Positions 5,319 through 13,287 of a DNA stretch of 18,309 bases are shown piece by piece (position 1 is the stretch's first letter; the number at the start of each line of letters is the position of its first letter). Position numbers and translations under genes: made by a program. Source of the stretch: Gemmatimonadota bacterium (GTDB taxonomy: Bacteria > Latescibacterota > UBA2968 > UBA8231); NCBI GenBank assembly GCA_009840005.1, contig VXOR01000099.1, positions 1-18,309 on the forward strand, written 5' to 3'. The notes under the pieces were generated by a model, which worked only from the letters and a program-made list of their open reading frames with translations, was not told where the DNA came from and did not search any database.

Positions 5319-6611
5319 ATGCTGATTCGCGGAAAGTGGGGCCTCCTTGCCCTGCTAGCTTTTATCTTTTTCGCACTTCCCAACGCCACCTTCGCCCAAG
5401 ATGCGCTCGACACCGGCGACACGGCTTGGATCCTGATCTCCACCGGCTTGGTTCTCTTTATGATGATCCCCGGCTTGGCCATGTTTTACGCTGGTCTGGT
5501 CCGCACTCGCAACGTGCTCTCGGTCTTTATGCACTGCTTTGGGATTGCGGCCCTGATCACGGTCTTGTGGACCATTTTCGGTTATAGCTTGGCCTTTACG
5601 GCTAGCAACCCCTTTATCGGCAACCTGTCCAAGTCCTTTCTCAGCGGCGTCACCGTGGACAGCCTCTCGGGCACCATCCCGGAATTGCTGTTCTTCGTCT
5701 TCCAGATGACGTTTGCCATCATCACTCCTGGGCTTTTCGTCGGTGCCTTTGCCGAGCGCATGAAGTTTTCGGCCGTGCTGTGGTTTAGTGGGCTGTGGTG
5801 CGTTTTGGTTTATTTGCCCATCACGCACATGGTCTGGGGAGAGGGCGGCTACTTCGGCGCAATGGGCGTCTTTGACTTTGCCGGCGGCATCGTCGTCCAC
5901 ATCACCGCTGGGGCGGCTGCGTTGGTCGCCGCGATCCTCGTCGGCAAGCGCACCGGCTATCCCGAGCAACCTATGCCCCCGCACAACATGACCATGAACC
6001 TCGTCGGCACGGCCATGCTCTGGGTGGGGTGGTTCGGCTTCAACGGCGGCAGTGCCTTGGCGGCGAATGGGCAGGCGGCGATGGCGGTCGTAGTCACTCA
6101 AATCTCGCCCAGCGTCGCGGCGCTGACGTGGATTTTTATCGAATGGATCAAAAACGGCAAACCCAGTGCGCTCGGTTTTGCCACCGGCGCCATTGCCGGG
6201 CTAGCGGCCATTACTCCAGCCTCGGGCACAGTGGGGCCGCTCGGCGCTTTTGCCATCGGCCTGTGCTCCGGTGTCGTCGCCTATTGGGCCGCCACTTGGC
6301 TCAAGCGCACCTGCGGGTACGACGACGCGCTCGACGTAGTGGGGGTTCACGGTTTCGGCGGCTTGGTCGGGATTTTGTTGGTGTCCTTCTTCGCCTCGAC
6401 CACCTTGGGCGGCACTGTCGAGGGCCTCAACATGGGCAAGCAATTTGGCATCCAAGCCTTCGCCGCAGTCGCCGCAGCCGTTTACACCCTGATCGTCTCG
6501 TTTATCATTCTCAAGGTCATCGACTTAGTCAGCGGCCTGCGGGTAGATGAAGAGACCGAGGCCGATGGGCTCGACGTGAGTGAGCACGGCGAAACAGGAT
6601 ACGACCTGTAG
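5319..6611 (+). CDS. amtB: AmtB/MEP ammonium transporter
   Basis: 430 aa, inner-membrane ammonium channel forming trimers. A cleavable signal sequence is seen at 1-26 (ending NATFA, then QDAL), followed by eleven hydrophobic segments. Family landmarks include MMIPGLAMFYAGLVR near 48-62, D186 and H194 (DFAGGIVVHITAG) and H344 (DVVGVHGFGG); the two His line the conducting pore in E. coli AmtB. The start is supported by AAAAGGGGG about 7 bp upstream. The C-terminal tail after the last membrane segment is acidic (VDEETEADGLDVSEHGE). No glnK follows, unlike the usual amtB-glnK pair, so PII control, if any, must come from elsewhere. It may be part of a unit with the following PhyH gene. Confidence 0.95.
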   Translation: MLIRGKWGLLALLAFIFFALPNATFAQDALDTGDTAWILISTGLVLFMMIPGLAMFYAGLVRTRNVLSVFMHCFGIAALITVLWTIFGYSLAFTASNPFIGNLSKSFLSGVTVDSLSGTIPELLFFVFQMTFAIITPGLFVGAFAERMKFSAVLWFSGLWCVLVYLPITHMVWGEGGYFGAMGVFDFAGGIVVHITAGAAALVAAILVGKRTGYPEQPMPPHNMTMNLVGTAMLWVGWFGFNGGSALAANGQAAMAVVVTQISPSVAALTWIFIEWIKNGKPSALGFATGAIAGLAAITPASGTVGPLGAFAIGLCSGVVAYWAATWLKRTCGYDDALDVVGVHGFGGLVGILLVSFFASTTLGGTVEGLNMGKQFGIQAFAAVAAAVYTLIVSFIILKVIDLVSGLRVDEETEADGLDVSEHGETGYDL

Positions 6612-6649
6612 TTCGCGGCCCAATGGCCCGCCGCTTGGATGGGGCTTCC

Positions 6650-7492
6650 ATGGATGCTTCTTGCTTGCAGTACGCGTTGACCGAGGCTGAACGCCTAGAG
6701 TTTGCCCAGCGCGGCTACATCGTCTTCGACGAGATGCTGCCTCCCGACGTGGTTGAAGCTCTCGTGGAAGTCTCCGACCGAATTGACGCGGAGGAACGCC
6801 AAAAACGCGGCGTCGGCCCCTACGACCGGCTGACCGTCCGCGACATGGTTTGGCGCGACGAGCGCTACCTAGACTTGGTCGATTGGCCCCAAGCGCTGCC
6901 CAAAATCTGGGGAACTCTCGGCTGGAATATCCAGATTTACCACACCGTCCTCGCCTACAGCCCGGCCTCCGAGCCCGGCAACTGCCAAGTTGAGATGCAG
7001 GGCTGGCACCAAGACTCGGACCGCGTCAACCACGAGATCGAGTCCAGCCCCCGGCCGCGAATTTCGGTCAAGATGGCCTATTTCCTCAGCGACTGTTCAG
7101 CGGCAGGACGCGCCAATTTCTGGGTCGTGCCCGGCAGCCATTTGCTGGATTCGTATGAGATCCCCGACGACGGCTCCTTGCCCCGCAACGCCGTCCCCGT
7201 GCTGGTGCCGCAGGGCGGGGCGGTACTCTTCGACCGCCGGAGCTGGCACTCGGCCAGCTCCAACGTCTCCGCTGTTGCCCGCAAGGTACTCTTCTACGGG
7301 TACTCGTATCGCTGGCTCCGCCCCCGCGACGACCAGACCGTCGAACACCTTTTTGAGCGCTCTGATCCGATCCGCCGCCAGCTACTAGGATACGCGCCTA
7401 GCGGCGGCTACGGCTACACCTCGCCCACGGATGAGGATGTTCCACTGCGCGTCTTTCTGCGCCAACATCTCGGGGCCGAAGCCGCCGCCTAA
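6650..7492 (+). CDS. phytanoyl-CoA dioxygenase (PhyH) family protein, copy 1
   Basis: 280 aa from the ATG at 6650. An ATG at 6623 has no ribosome-binding site, while GGGG lies 5 bp before 6650, so the start is a judgement. The PhyH fold is a cytoplasmic, Fe(II)/2-oxoglutarate-dependent oxygenase. The metal triad is visible as H120-x-D122 (GWHQDSDRVN) and H200 (RSWHSASSN), with R211 eleven residues on for 2-oxoglutarate. The start region LTEAERLEFAQRGYIVFDEML is typical. It begins 38 bp after amtB, and its stop codon overlaps the start of the SDR gene (TAATG), so the two are translationally coupled. Substrate unknown. Confidence 0.88.
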   Translation: MDASCLQYALTEAERLEFAQRGYIVFDEMLPPDVVEALVEVSDRIDAEERQKRGVGPYDRLTVRDMVWRDERYLDLVDWPQALPKIWGTLGWNIQIYHTVLAYSPASEPGNCQVEMQGWHQDSDRVNHEIESSPRPRISVKMAYFLSDCSAAGRANFWVVPGSHLLDSYEIPDDGSLPRNAVPVLVPQGGAVLFDRRSWHSASSNVSAVARKVLFYGYSYRWLRPRDDQTVEHLFERSDPIRRQLLGYAPSGGYGYTSPTDEDVPLRVFLRQHLGAEAAA

Positions 7493-8490
7493 TGCGGGCG
7501 TTGGTCACCGGCGGCACCGGCTTTGTCGGCGGGGCCTTGGTTCGCGCCCTCGTCTCTGGCGGTGTGCAAGTCCGGGTGCTGGCGCGGCCCACTAGTCAGA
7601 CCGAGGCGCTAGAAACTTTGGGCGTCGAAATCGTCCGCGGCGACATCCTCGTCCGCGCGAGCATCGAAGCCGCGCTCGCAGGTTGCGATACCCTCTTCCA
7701 CGCCGCGGCACTCTACGACTTGTGGGGCTTGGACGAGGCCGAACTTTTAGCCACTGAAACCGAGGGGACCCGCAATGCCATGGAGGCGGCGTTGGCCGTC
7801 GGCGTCGCCAAGGTCGTCTATACCAGTACCGCCGCCTGCATTGGCGAGGCCAAAGGCCAAGTCGCCACCGAGACAACAGTCCATCGCGGCTACTTTCTCT
7901 CGCGTTATGAAAAGGCCAAGTACGCAGCCGAGCAGGTGGCGTTCGCGTATGTAGAAAAAGGAGTGCCGCTCATCTGCGTCCAGCCCGCTGCCATCTACGG
8001 TCCGGGCGACCGCAAACCCTCCGGGCGCTTTATCATTAACCTGCTCAACGGTCGGGTGCCCGCGCTCTTTCCCGGCTGGATGAGTTTGGTGTACATCGAT
8101 GACGCGGCTCGGGGACACGTGCTGGCGGCTGAAAAAGGCCAGATCGGGGAACGCTATATACTCGCAGGCACGGTCGGCAAATTGACCGAACTCGGCCGGC
8201 TGATCTGTCAGTTAGCCGGGCGCTGGTCGCCGCCTACCATTCCCGCCCCACTGGCTGCACCCTATGCACTTGGCGGCGAGGCCCTGTCGCGCTTGACCCG
8301 CAGACCGCCGGTTCTGTCGTGGGAAACCTACCGCCTCACCACGCACGGTTTCCGCGCCGACGGAAGCCGTGCCACCGAAGAGTTGGGCCTAACCTACACC
8401 GACCAAGAAGAAGGATTGACGCGAACGATCGACTGGTACTGGGAACAAGGCTTGCTTAGACGCCGACCGGCCTGTTTCCGCGATCCGTAA
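7492..8490 (+). CDS. extended SDR: NAD-dependent epimerase/dehydratase
   Basis: 332 aa. The Rossmann signature GGTGFVG is at 7-13, a DTLFHAAALYDLWG segment follows, and the catalytic triad residues are S112 (YTSTAA), Y139 and K143 (YEKAK). The block VQPAAIYGPGDRKPSGR is typical of extended SDRs such as dihydroflavonol-4-reductase-like and hopanoid-associated epimerases; the latter match the overall layout. It probably acts on a nucleotide sugar or a ketone-containing metabolite. The start overlaps the PhyH stop by one base. It ends 1 bp before the GH16-like gene on the opposite strand. Confidence 0.9.
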   Translation: MRALVTGGTGFVGGALVRALVSGGVQVRVLARPTSQTEALETLGVEIVRGDILVRASIEAALAGCDTLFHAAALYDLWGLDEAELLATETEGTRNAMEAALAVGVAKVVYTSTAACIGEAKGQVATETTVHRGYFLSRYEKAKYAAEQVAFAYVEKGVPLICVQPAAIYGPGDRKPSGRFIINLLNGRVPALFPGWMSLVYIDDAARGHVLAAEKGQIGERYILAGTVGKLTELGRLICQLAGRWSPPTIPAPLAAPYALGGEALSRLTRRPPVLSWETYRLTTHGFRADGSRATEELGLTYTDQEEGLTRTIDWYWEQGLLRRRPACFRDP

Positions 8491-8491
8491 T

Positions 8492-9931
8492 TTACCGCAG
8501 TAACAGCATCCGTCGAACGAACGCGTTTTTACCAACCAAGAGGCAGGCTACATAGGCCCCACTCGCTAGGGGCGCTCCTCTGTCATTTACTCCTGACCAG
8601 CGGACTAGATACTCTCCCGCGGGTCGGCCCTCGTCCAGCAGAGTCGCCACGCGCTGACCCGCAATGTTGTAGATGCTCAGACGAACGTGCGCTGGAGTTG
8701 GGACGCTGTAGCGCAGGACGGTAGCTGCGTTGAAGGGGTTGGGATAGTTCTCCAGCGAGATCGCTGTGGGAGTGACATCGCCCTCGCCGGCAACCGCCGT
8801 CGCCAGTACCAGTGGTTCAAAGCTGAAAGAGGTGACGACGATCTCAACATCGCGGCCATCGGCCGGCGCTTGCCCATTCAGAAGCCACAGATTCAAGCGC
8901 ACTTGCTCGGCTCCGGTCTCCGGGACGCTATCTCCATGGAAAGACCAGCGCTGCTCAACAGGCTCGCCGGTTCCTTGGGCGATGCTTGCGAAGTCGATGC
9001 GGTCTGGTACCCAAGTGAAGGCATGGAGCGATTCGCGATCTCCGTAGCGGGCATCGAATTGGTAGCGATGTCCCGGGAGTGTGTATGGCTGAACGGCAAA
9101 CTGAGCATTCGGCCCGCCGACAACTCCCCAGTAGGACAGTTCAATGTCGATCTCGCGATAACTCTGCTGGGACGCCAAGTCGTCCCATGTGAAGAACCCG
9201 AATACCACGCGGGGATCGAAATCCTCGGCGGCCGCACGGAGCGCAATGCGATAGGTCCCATAGCCAAAGGTCCGGTCGGAGATGACCTCGGTTGCCTGCC
9301 AGCCTTCTTCGTGCTGCGTCAGTGTGAGGTGGAGACCCTCTCCATCGACCCAAACTGCATCGCCGCTGTCCGTGAAGAGATTGGGACCGGGACCCAAGGG
9401 GGCGGAACCGGTCTTTACGTGCCACTGAAGACCGGCAAAGTCGATGCGTCGCCGGTAGGTGCGCATCACCTGAGCCCTGTCGAGAACGGATTGAGACAAC
9501 GCGGTCGGAAACTCACTCTCACCTTGCATCAGGGGAGGAGAGTCGTCGGCAGAGATCAGAAACGCGACGATGCGGGTCGCCTCGTGGTCGAGTCCCCCGG
9601 TTGTGATATCGCACGTCCAAGTGCCGTCCGGCTCAATGACGGTTGCCGGTTCGGCGAATGTCGGTTTGTTCCACCAGCCACCGCCGACGTGGATGTAAAC
9701 GGCCACCCGGTGGGCCGCGGGCTCAACCTCATGTACTCTTCCTCCGAGAAGGAGCTCCCTACCTCCCCAAATCGGGATTTCCGTCACCGCAATCGCCTGC
9801 CCCTGCTGAACCCTAAGAGAGGGATGCTCTGGAGGTGCTGACGCTGCGACGCCAACCAAAGCCAGAACCAGAATGCCAACTTGAAAGACGGCAATGCGCA
9901 ACAGAGGGTTGTAGGCTGTTTTGCGCTTCAT
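8492..9931 (-). CDS. secreted GH16-like glycoside hydrolase with T9SS-type sorting domain
   Basis: 479 aa from the ATG at 9931, chosen because it opens a signal peptide (MKRKTAYNPLLRIAVFQVGI, then LALVGVAASA); the longer frame starting at 9991 would bury it. Residues about 45-140 form a beta-rich domain resembling an accessory Ig or carbohydrate-binding module. Residues about 160-390 look like the GH16 jelly roll, with the catalytic signature E260-I-D262-I-E264 (REIDIELSYWG), the nucleophile and acid/base of laminarinases and related enzymes. The last 85 residues (ENYPNPFNAATVLRYSVP onward, with YNIAGQRV and GEYLVRWSG) match the Por/T9SS C-terminal sorting or FlgD-like Ig domain. It is likely a surface-attached or exported polysaccharide-cleaving protein. 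Polysaccharide target unknown. Confidence 0.8.
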   Translation of the reverse strand: MKRKTAYNPLLRIAVFQVGILVLALVGVAASAPPEHPSLRVQQGQAIAVTEIPIWGGRELLLGGRVHEVEPAAHRVAVYIHVGGGWWNKPTFAEPATVIEPDGTWTCDITTGGLDHEATRIVAFLISADDSPPLMQGESEFPTALSQSVLDRAQVMRTYRRRIDFAGLQWHVKTGSAPLGPGPNLFTDSGDAVWVDGEGLHLTLTQHEEGWQATEVISDRTFGYGTYRIALRAAAEDFDPRVVFGFFTWDDLASQQSYREIDIELSYWGVVGGPNAQFAVQPYTLPGHRYQFDARYGDRESLHAFTWVPDRIDFASIAQGTGEPVEQRWSFHGDSVPETGAEQVRLNLWLLNGQAPADGRDVEIVVTSFSFEPLVLATAVAGEGDVTPTAISLENYPNPFNAATVLRYSVPTPAHVRLSIYNIAGQRVATLLDEGRPAGEYLVRWSGVNDRGAPLASGAYVACLLVGKNAFVRRMLLLR

Positions 9932-10013
9932 ATTGCACCGAGGTCTCCGTCGAGCTTGGGGAGGCGAACGGTGCGTACTAGCATAAGACATCTTTGACCA
10001 AACATAGTTCTTA

Positions 10014-10159
10014 GAAGCTGTCTGAAAACTCCTGTTGGGCTGCTTTGCAAGGCAGTCAGGCGACCCAAACGTCCGGCATTTTTACGCGGGCGAGACGCCC
10101 GCGCTCCCAAGGAATTGGAATCAACCCAGAGGTCGAAACCCTAGCTTTCAGACGGCTTC
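10014..10159. mobile_element. MITE-like element with TTA target duplication
   Basis: Ends are imperfect inverted repeats: GAAGCTGTCTGAAA at 10014-10027 against the reverse complement of TTTCAGACGGCTTC at 10146-10159, one mismatch. Both sides are flanked by the direct triplet TTA (10011-10013 and 10160-10162). The 146-bp interior has no gene and holds a palindrome. Such ends with a TNA target duplication recall IS5-family (IS1031-type) elements, so this may be a non-autonomous derivative; no transposase is in the window. It lies between the 5' end of the GH16-like gene and the 3' end of the opine-dehydrogenase-like gene. Confidence 0.6.
10087..10105. repeat. REP-like palindrome within the MITE
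   Basis: CGCGGGCG (10087-10094) and CGCCCGCG (10098-10105) pair perfectly around an AGA loop. The sequence CGGGCGAGACGCCCG recalls short interspersed palindromes that occur in many copies in some bacterial genomes. Only one copy is present in this window. Confidence 0.5.
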
Positions 10160-10188
10160 TTAGGGTCGTTTGTGGACGCAGACTATTT

Positions 10189-11283
10189 TCACGGTGCAGA
10201 ACCCGTTTGCAAAAACGCATTTAAGGTATCCAAATCCATGCCCTCAATGCCCAGTTCGCGCACACTCCGCCCCGTGGCCCACCCATCAGCCCCCATCACC
10301 ACGGACCCGATATCCACCAATCCGCGCATCAAAGGCGCGTCCACGCCGTATTGCGCGCCCACATCGTGCCAAGTTGAAAGACCGTATGGAATATCCTCGC
10401 TGAGCCAACGGCTCTCGAGCGACCCGGGCGCTTTGAGTTGCGTGAGCATTAGGCTGCCATTAATCGTTGCCCACAAATCTCCCCTAGGGCCAAAACCCGC
10501 GCGGTAAAACGCTTCATCGGCTGCTATGAGATCATAACCCAAAGCTGTTGCGATGGCCCTCCGCTCTGCATCCACGGCCATGATCGTCTTTGCCACCGAT
10601 GGGGATACCCCTTCTTCGTAGAAATAGAACTCGCCGTGGGAATACTCGATTCGTCCTGCGTTCATCAACACACCCGCAGGATGCACCACCGGATTCATCG
10701 CGGACAAACCACAGGCCACTGTGGTGGGATAGGTCTGAATGCCCGGGAACAGCGACGACAGACGAGCGCACACGCGATCTGTTGCTGTCGCTGGCAACAC
10801 CCCCAAGCCCAAGCCCGTCACGGCACCCCAAATCGTCGCGGTATCCGGCGCTGTTTTCCGACACACATAAGGCGCGGTATCCACCTCTGCAAGAACGGTG
10901 TCTGCTACTCCTTGGTCGCGCAATAGCGTCGCCCATTCCAATGTGCCCAATGTGCCCGGCATCAGCACGACCATGTGTTCGGGCCTGAGATGGGGGGCGC
11001 AGGCAATGGCAAATGGTTTGTGGGCATACGCCGGCACGATCAACAGGATCAAGTCAGAGGCATTCAGCGCCGCTTCAATATCCGTGGTCATGCCGTGAAT
11101 TTTTGCGGCCCCCACCTCTTCGACCCCCACCAAATGAATCACGCCTTGGTCGCGCACCGGATCGAGCGCGTGCCCAAATTCTGGCAATTCGCAAAGCGTA
11201 ATAGCAAAACCTTTCAGGGTCAGATTTGCAGCCGTGGCAAATGCCGTATTGCCACCGCCGAGAATGGTAATGTGTTCGGACAT
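10189..11283 (-). CDS. NAD(P)-dependent octopine/nopaline dehydrogenase family protein
   Basis: 364 aa, close to the family's usual length. The N-terminal Rossmann domain starts ITILGGGNTAFATAAN (5-20), with VPAYAHKPFA near 83-92. The C-terminal helical domain has the conserved NPVVHP block (N197 to H201 to P202), whose His is the catalytic residue in opine dehydrogenases, and HGEFYFYEEGVSPSVAK. The family makes or breaks opines (N-(carboxyalkyl)amino acids) by reductive condensation of an amino acid and a 2-oxoacid. The start is supported by AAGGA 7 bp upstream. It lies 56 bp downstream of a PhyH gene on the same strand, probably one operon. Whether it is synthetic or catabolic here is unknown. 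Confidence 0.9.
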   Translation of the reverse strand: MSEHITILGGGNTAFATAANLTLKGFAITLCELPEFGHALDPVRDQGVIHLVGVEEVGAAKIHGMTTDIEAALNASDLILLIVPAYAHKPFAIACAPHLRPEHMVVLMPGTLGTLEWATLLRDQGVADTVLAEVDTAPYVCRKTAPDTATIWGAVTGLGLGVLPATATDRVCARLSSLFPGIQTYPTTVACGLSAMNPVVHPAGVLMNAGRIEYSHGEFYFYEEGVSPSVAKTIMAVDAERRAIATALGYDLIAADEAFYRAGFGPRGDLWATINGSLMLTQLKAPGSLESRWLSEDIPYGLSTWHDVGAQYGVDAPLMRGLVDIGSVVMGADGWATGRSVRELGIEGMDLDTLNAFLQTGSAP

Positions 11284-11339
11284 GGAAGTATCCTTTTTTT
11301 GTTTTAAACGACTCTGGCGACCGCCAACGGGTTCCTAAG

Positions 11340-12116
11340 TCAATCGACCAGACCCCAGATACGCTGACGCGCCTCGGGCCAATCCGGCCAGTCGGGATGC
11401 AGATGCTTCAGCGCCGCCACGTCGCGCTTGCGGCCGCCCGGCGGGAAGTAGTTCCATCCCATAGCGCGTCGCGGGCCGGCAGCCGTCTTCACCCCGGTGG
11501 CGTGCCAGCACGAGGGCGTCCACACCAAAGTCCACCGTGGGTCGAGGACGACCTCGACTTCGCTAGGATGGCGGGCGAAGCAGTGCGTCGGCACCTCGTC
11601 GTGGGTGCCAGTAGCCAGTTCGAGTTGTAGCAATTCAGCCTCTACCTCCTCGCGGGAGCGGTGCTGACTGCCGGGCAGCACCCGCAGCGGCGCATTGCTA
11701 ACGTCGTGGCGGTCGAGAGCGGTGCGGAAGGAGACCTGCTTCACCCCCGGCCCGCCGTCCACGTGCCAGTGGACCTGCTGCTGCGGTCGGCCATCGGCAC
11801 TGACAATTTTCGCGGCGTCGCCGATGCCGCAGGCACCCACGTGGACCTCTTCGGTGCCTAATATCCGCCGCGCCGCTTCGACCAACTCGGGGTGCTCCAC
11901 CATCTGCAGCAGCGGCTCGCCGACCATCAGGAACTGACAGGCCAGCCGGTTGCAGCCTTCGGGGAACTCGGTGCGCTCCCACTCCGGCTCGACCTCCTGT
12001 TGCCGGAAGTCGATTTGGCGCATGCCCTCGGCACCGAGGGGGTTGGGAATCAGGAAGAACCCATTGCGCTCGAAGTGGGCGAGATGTTCGTCGGTGATTT
12101 CGAAAGATCCGTCCAT
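11340..12116 (-). CDS. phytanoyl-CoA dioxygenase (PhyH) family protein, copy 2
   Basis: 258 aa. A non-heme Fe(II)/2-oxoglutarate oxygenase, with metal ligands H118 and D120 (QVHWHVDGGPG) and H205 (SCWHATGVK), and R216 or R217 as the 2-oxoglutarate anchor (GPRRAMGWNY). GGGGAA sits 6 bp before the ATG. It is sequence-distinct from the other PhyH copies here: the motif is HWHVD instead of WHQD, and the region between the two metal sites is long. It lies upstream of the opine-dehydrogenase-like gene on the same strand, suggesting that the two act in sequence on an amino-acid-derived compound. Divergent from the cupin gene. Confidence 0.85.
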   Translation of the reverse strand: MDGSFEITDEHLAHFERNGFFLIPNPLGAEGMRQIDFRQQEVEPEWERTEFPEGCNRLACQFLMVGEPLLQMVEHPELVEAARRILGTEEVHVGACGIGDAAKIVSADGRPQQQVHWHVDGGPGVKQVSFRTALDRHDVSNAPLRVLPGSQHRSREEVEAELLQLELATGTHDEVPTHCFARHPSEVEVVLDPRWTLVWTPSCWHATGVKTAAGPRRAMGWNYFPPGGRKRDVAALKHLHPDWPDWPEARQRIWGLVD

Positions 12117-12191
12117 CAGGTATTCCCCAAGACGCTCGCAAGGTCTAAATAACCGATCAAATCGAAGAAGGGGATCATCATCGGCGGGCCT

Positions 12192-12219
12192 TTGCTAACT
12201 GTATGGGGGACGTTAGATT
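12192..12219 (+). promoter_or_regulatory. possible promoter for the cupin gene
   Basis: TTGCTA (12192-12197), a 16-bp spacer and TAGATT (12214-12219) match sigma70 boxes at 4 of 6 positions each. It is placed 52 bp before the cupin start in the divergent intergenic region. A weak match. Confidence 0.3.
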
Positions 12220-12271
12220 GTGCCGGCGCAAGGTAGTAAATCCGCTCTTGCCTTTCAAGGAGGAAAACGTC

Positions 12272-12925
12272 ATGGGATTTGAAGTGTACGATTGTCGCCG
12301 GGATATCCGCAATATTCTGGTGCGTCCGCAGATCCGCGCTCGTTTCTGCCGCTTAGAGCCGGGCACAGGCTCGCTCGACGCTTGGCACACGCACGACTTG
12401 GGCGACGAGATCTTTATCATTCTATCGGGTCGGGTGGAGTTCAAAATCAACGGCGAAGTAAAAGAAGTTGGACCGGGGCAAATGTGCTACGCCCTAACCG
12501 ACGAGCCGCACTCGGTGCGAGTCATCGGCGACGAGCCAGTCTATATGTACCTGTCGGTGACGCCGCACATCCAGCCGACGCATACGTTCTACGACGAAAA
12601 GGGCGAGCGCCAGCCGCCCCACTTCAGGCCGTCGAGCGATTACGATACCGAGACGGATTCAACCACGCCGGTCGCCGAGTTGATCGATGGCCACATCGAT
12701 GCCCTGCGCGCCTTGGCAACCCAAGCACAGGCGAGCGTGTGCATTCAAGAAGAGCGGGGCCAAGAACTCAAGCAGGCCCTAGTGGCTGGCGACATGGAAG
12801 CGGCCAGCCGCGTGCGCGAGGCCATGTGGGAACCGCTTTTGCAGCTCTTCAAACAGACGAGCGCCGTGGCGGACGGCTGGAACGGATTGGCACCCCGAGC
12901 GGGGTCTGTCGATGCAGTATATTGA
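12272..12925 (+). CDS. cupin-domain protein with C-terminal helical extension
   Basis: 217 aa from the ATG at 12272, chosen because AGGAGG lies 8 bp upstream; the frame is open from 12203. The cupin barrel occupies about residues 15-100. Motif 1 is H39-x-H41-x4-E46-x6-G53 (DAWHTHDLGDEIFIILSG), and the motif 2 His is H80 (EPHSVRVIGDEP), so a mononuclear metal site is expected. Residues about 130-215 are helical and charged, outside the classic fold. Cupins range from dioxygenases and isomerases to sensors of small molecules, so the role is open. The next gene is a truncated acetyltransferase. Confidence 0.85.
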   Translation: MGFEVYDCRRDIRNILVRPQIRARFCRLEPGTGSLDAWHTHDLGDEIFIILSGRVEFKINGEVKEVGPGQMCYALTDEPHSVRVIGDEPVYMYLSVTPHIQPTHTFYDEKGERQPPHFRPSSDYDTETDSTTPVAELIDGHIDALRALATQAQASVCIQEERGQELKQALVAGDMEAASRVREAMWEPLLQLFKQTSAVADGWNGLAPRAGSVDAVY

Positions 12926-12966
12926 ATCGCCGCAAAACCACCGCATGAGCGAACGCACCAATAGTC

Positions 12967-13287
12967 TTGGACAGTCGGATGCAGAAAGCATTCAAATTGG
13001 GCTATCGGCGCTATTTGTGGAAGTGCGACAGCTTGAACAAAGCATCGCGGGCAGCCGCCCAACGACTGGGATTTTCGTTTGAGGGGATTTTCCGCCAAGC
13101 AACGGTCTATAACGGGCGCAATCGGGACACCGCGTGGTACGCAGCTATAGATTCGGAATGGCCGGAGCTAGAGCAAGCCTTCCTAACTTGGTTAGACCCA
13201 GACAATTTTGACGACCAGGGCAAGCAGCGATTGCGCCTCTCCGACCTCACCCGGCCTATTCTTAAAAACCAAGGAAACAATCAATGA
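12967..13287 (+). pseudogene. GNAT acetyltransferase, N-terminally truncated
   Basis: 106 codons corresponding to the last third of a RimJ/RimL-type GNAT acetyltransferase: LGYRRYLWKCDSLNKASRAA, then QRLGFSFEGIFRQATVYNGR and NRDTAWYAAIDSEWPELEQA. The acetyl-CoA-binding R-G-x-G-x-G/A motif, which lies earlier in the fold, is absent, and the frame is closed by a TGA at 12946-12948. The only starts are a TTG at 12967 and an ATG at 12979, with no ribosome-binding site. The DNA just upstream in other frames does not restore the missing part. The conserved 3' part keeps codon bias, so truncation may be recent. Its stop overlaps the next gene's ATG. Confidence 0.7.

Noticed and set aside
5355..6101. 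Minus-strand open frame of 248 codons
   Set aside because: Antisense to amtB; low-complexity charged composition and no initiation signal.
8687..9841. Plus-strand open frame of 384 codons
   Set aside because: Antisense of the GH16-like gene, which has a signal peptide, catalytic motif and sorting domain; GC-rich DNA commonly leaves the opposite strand open.
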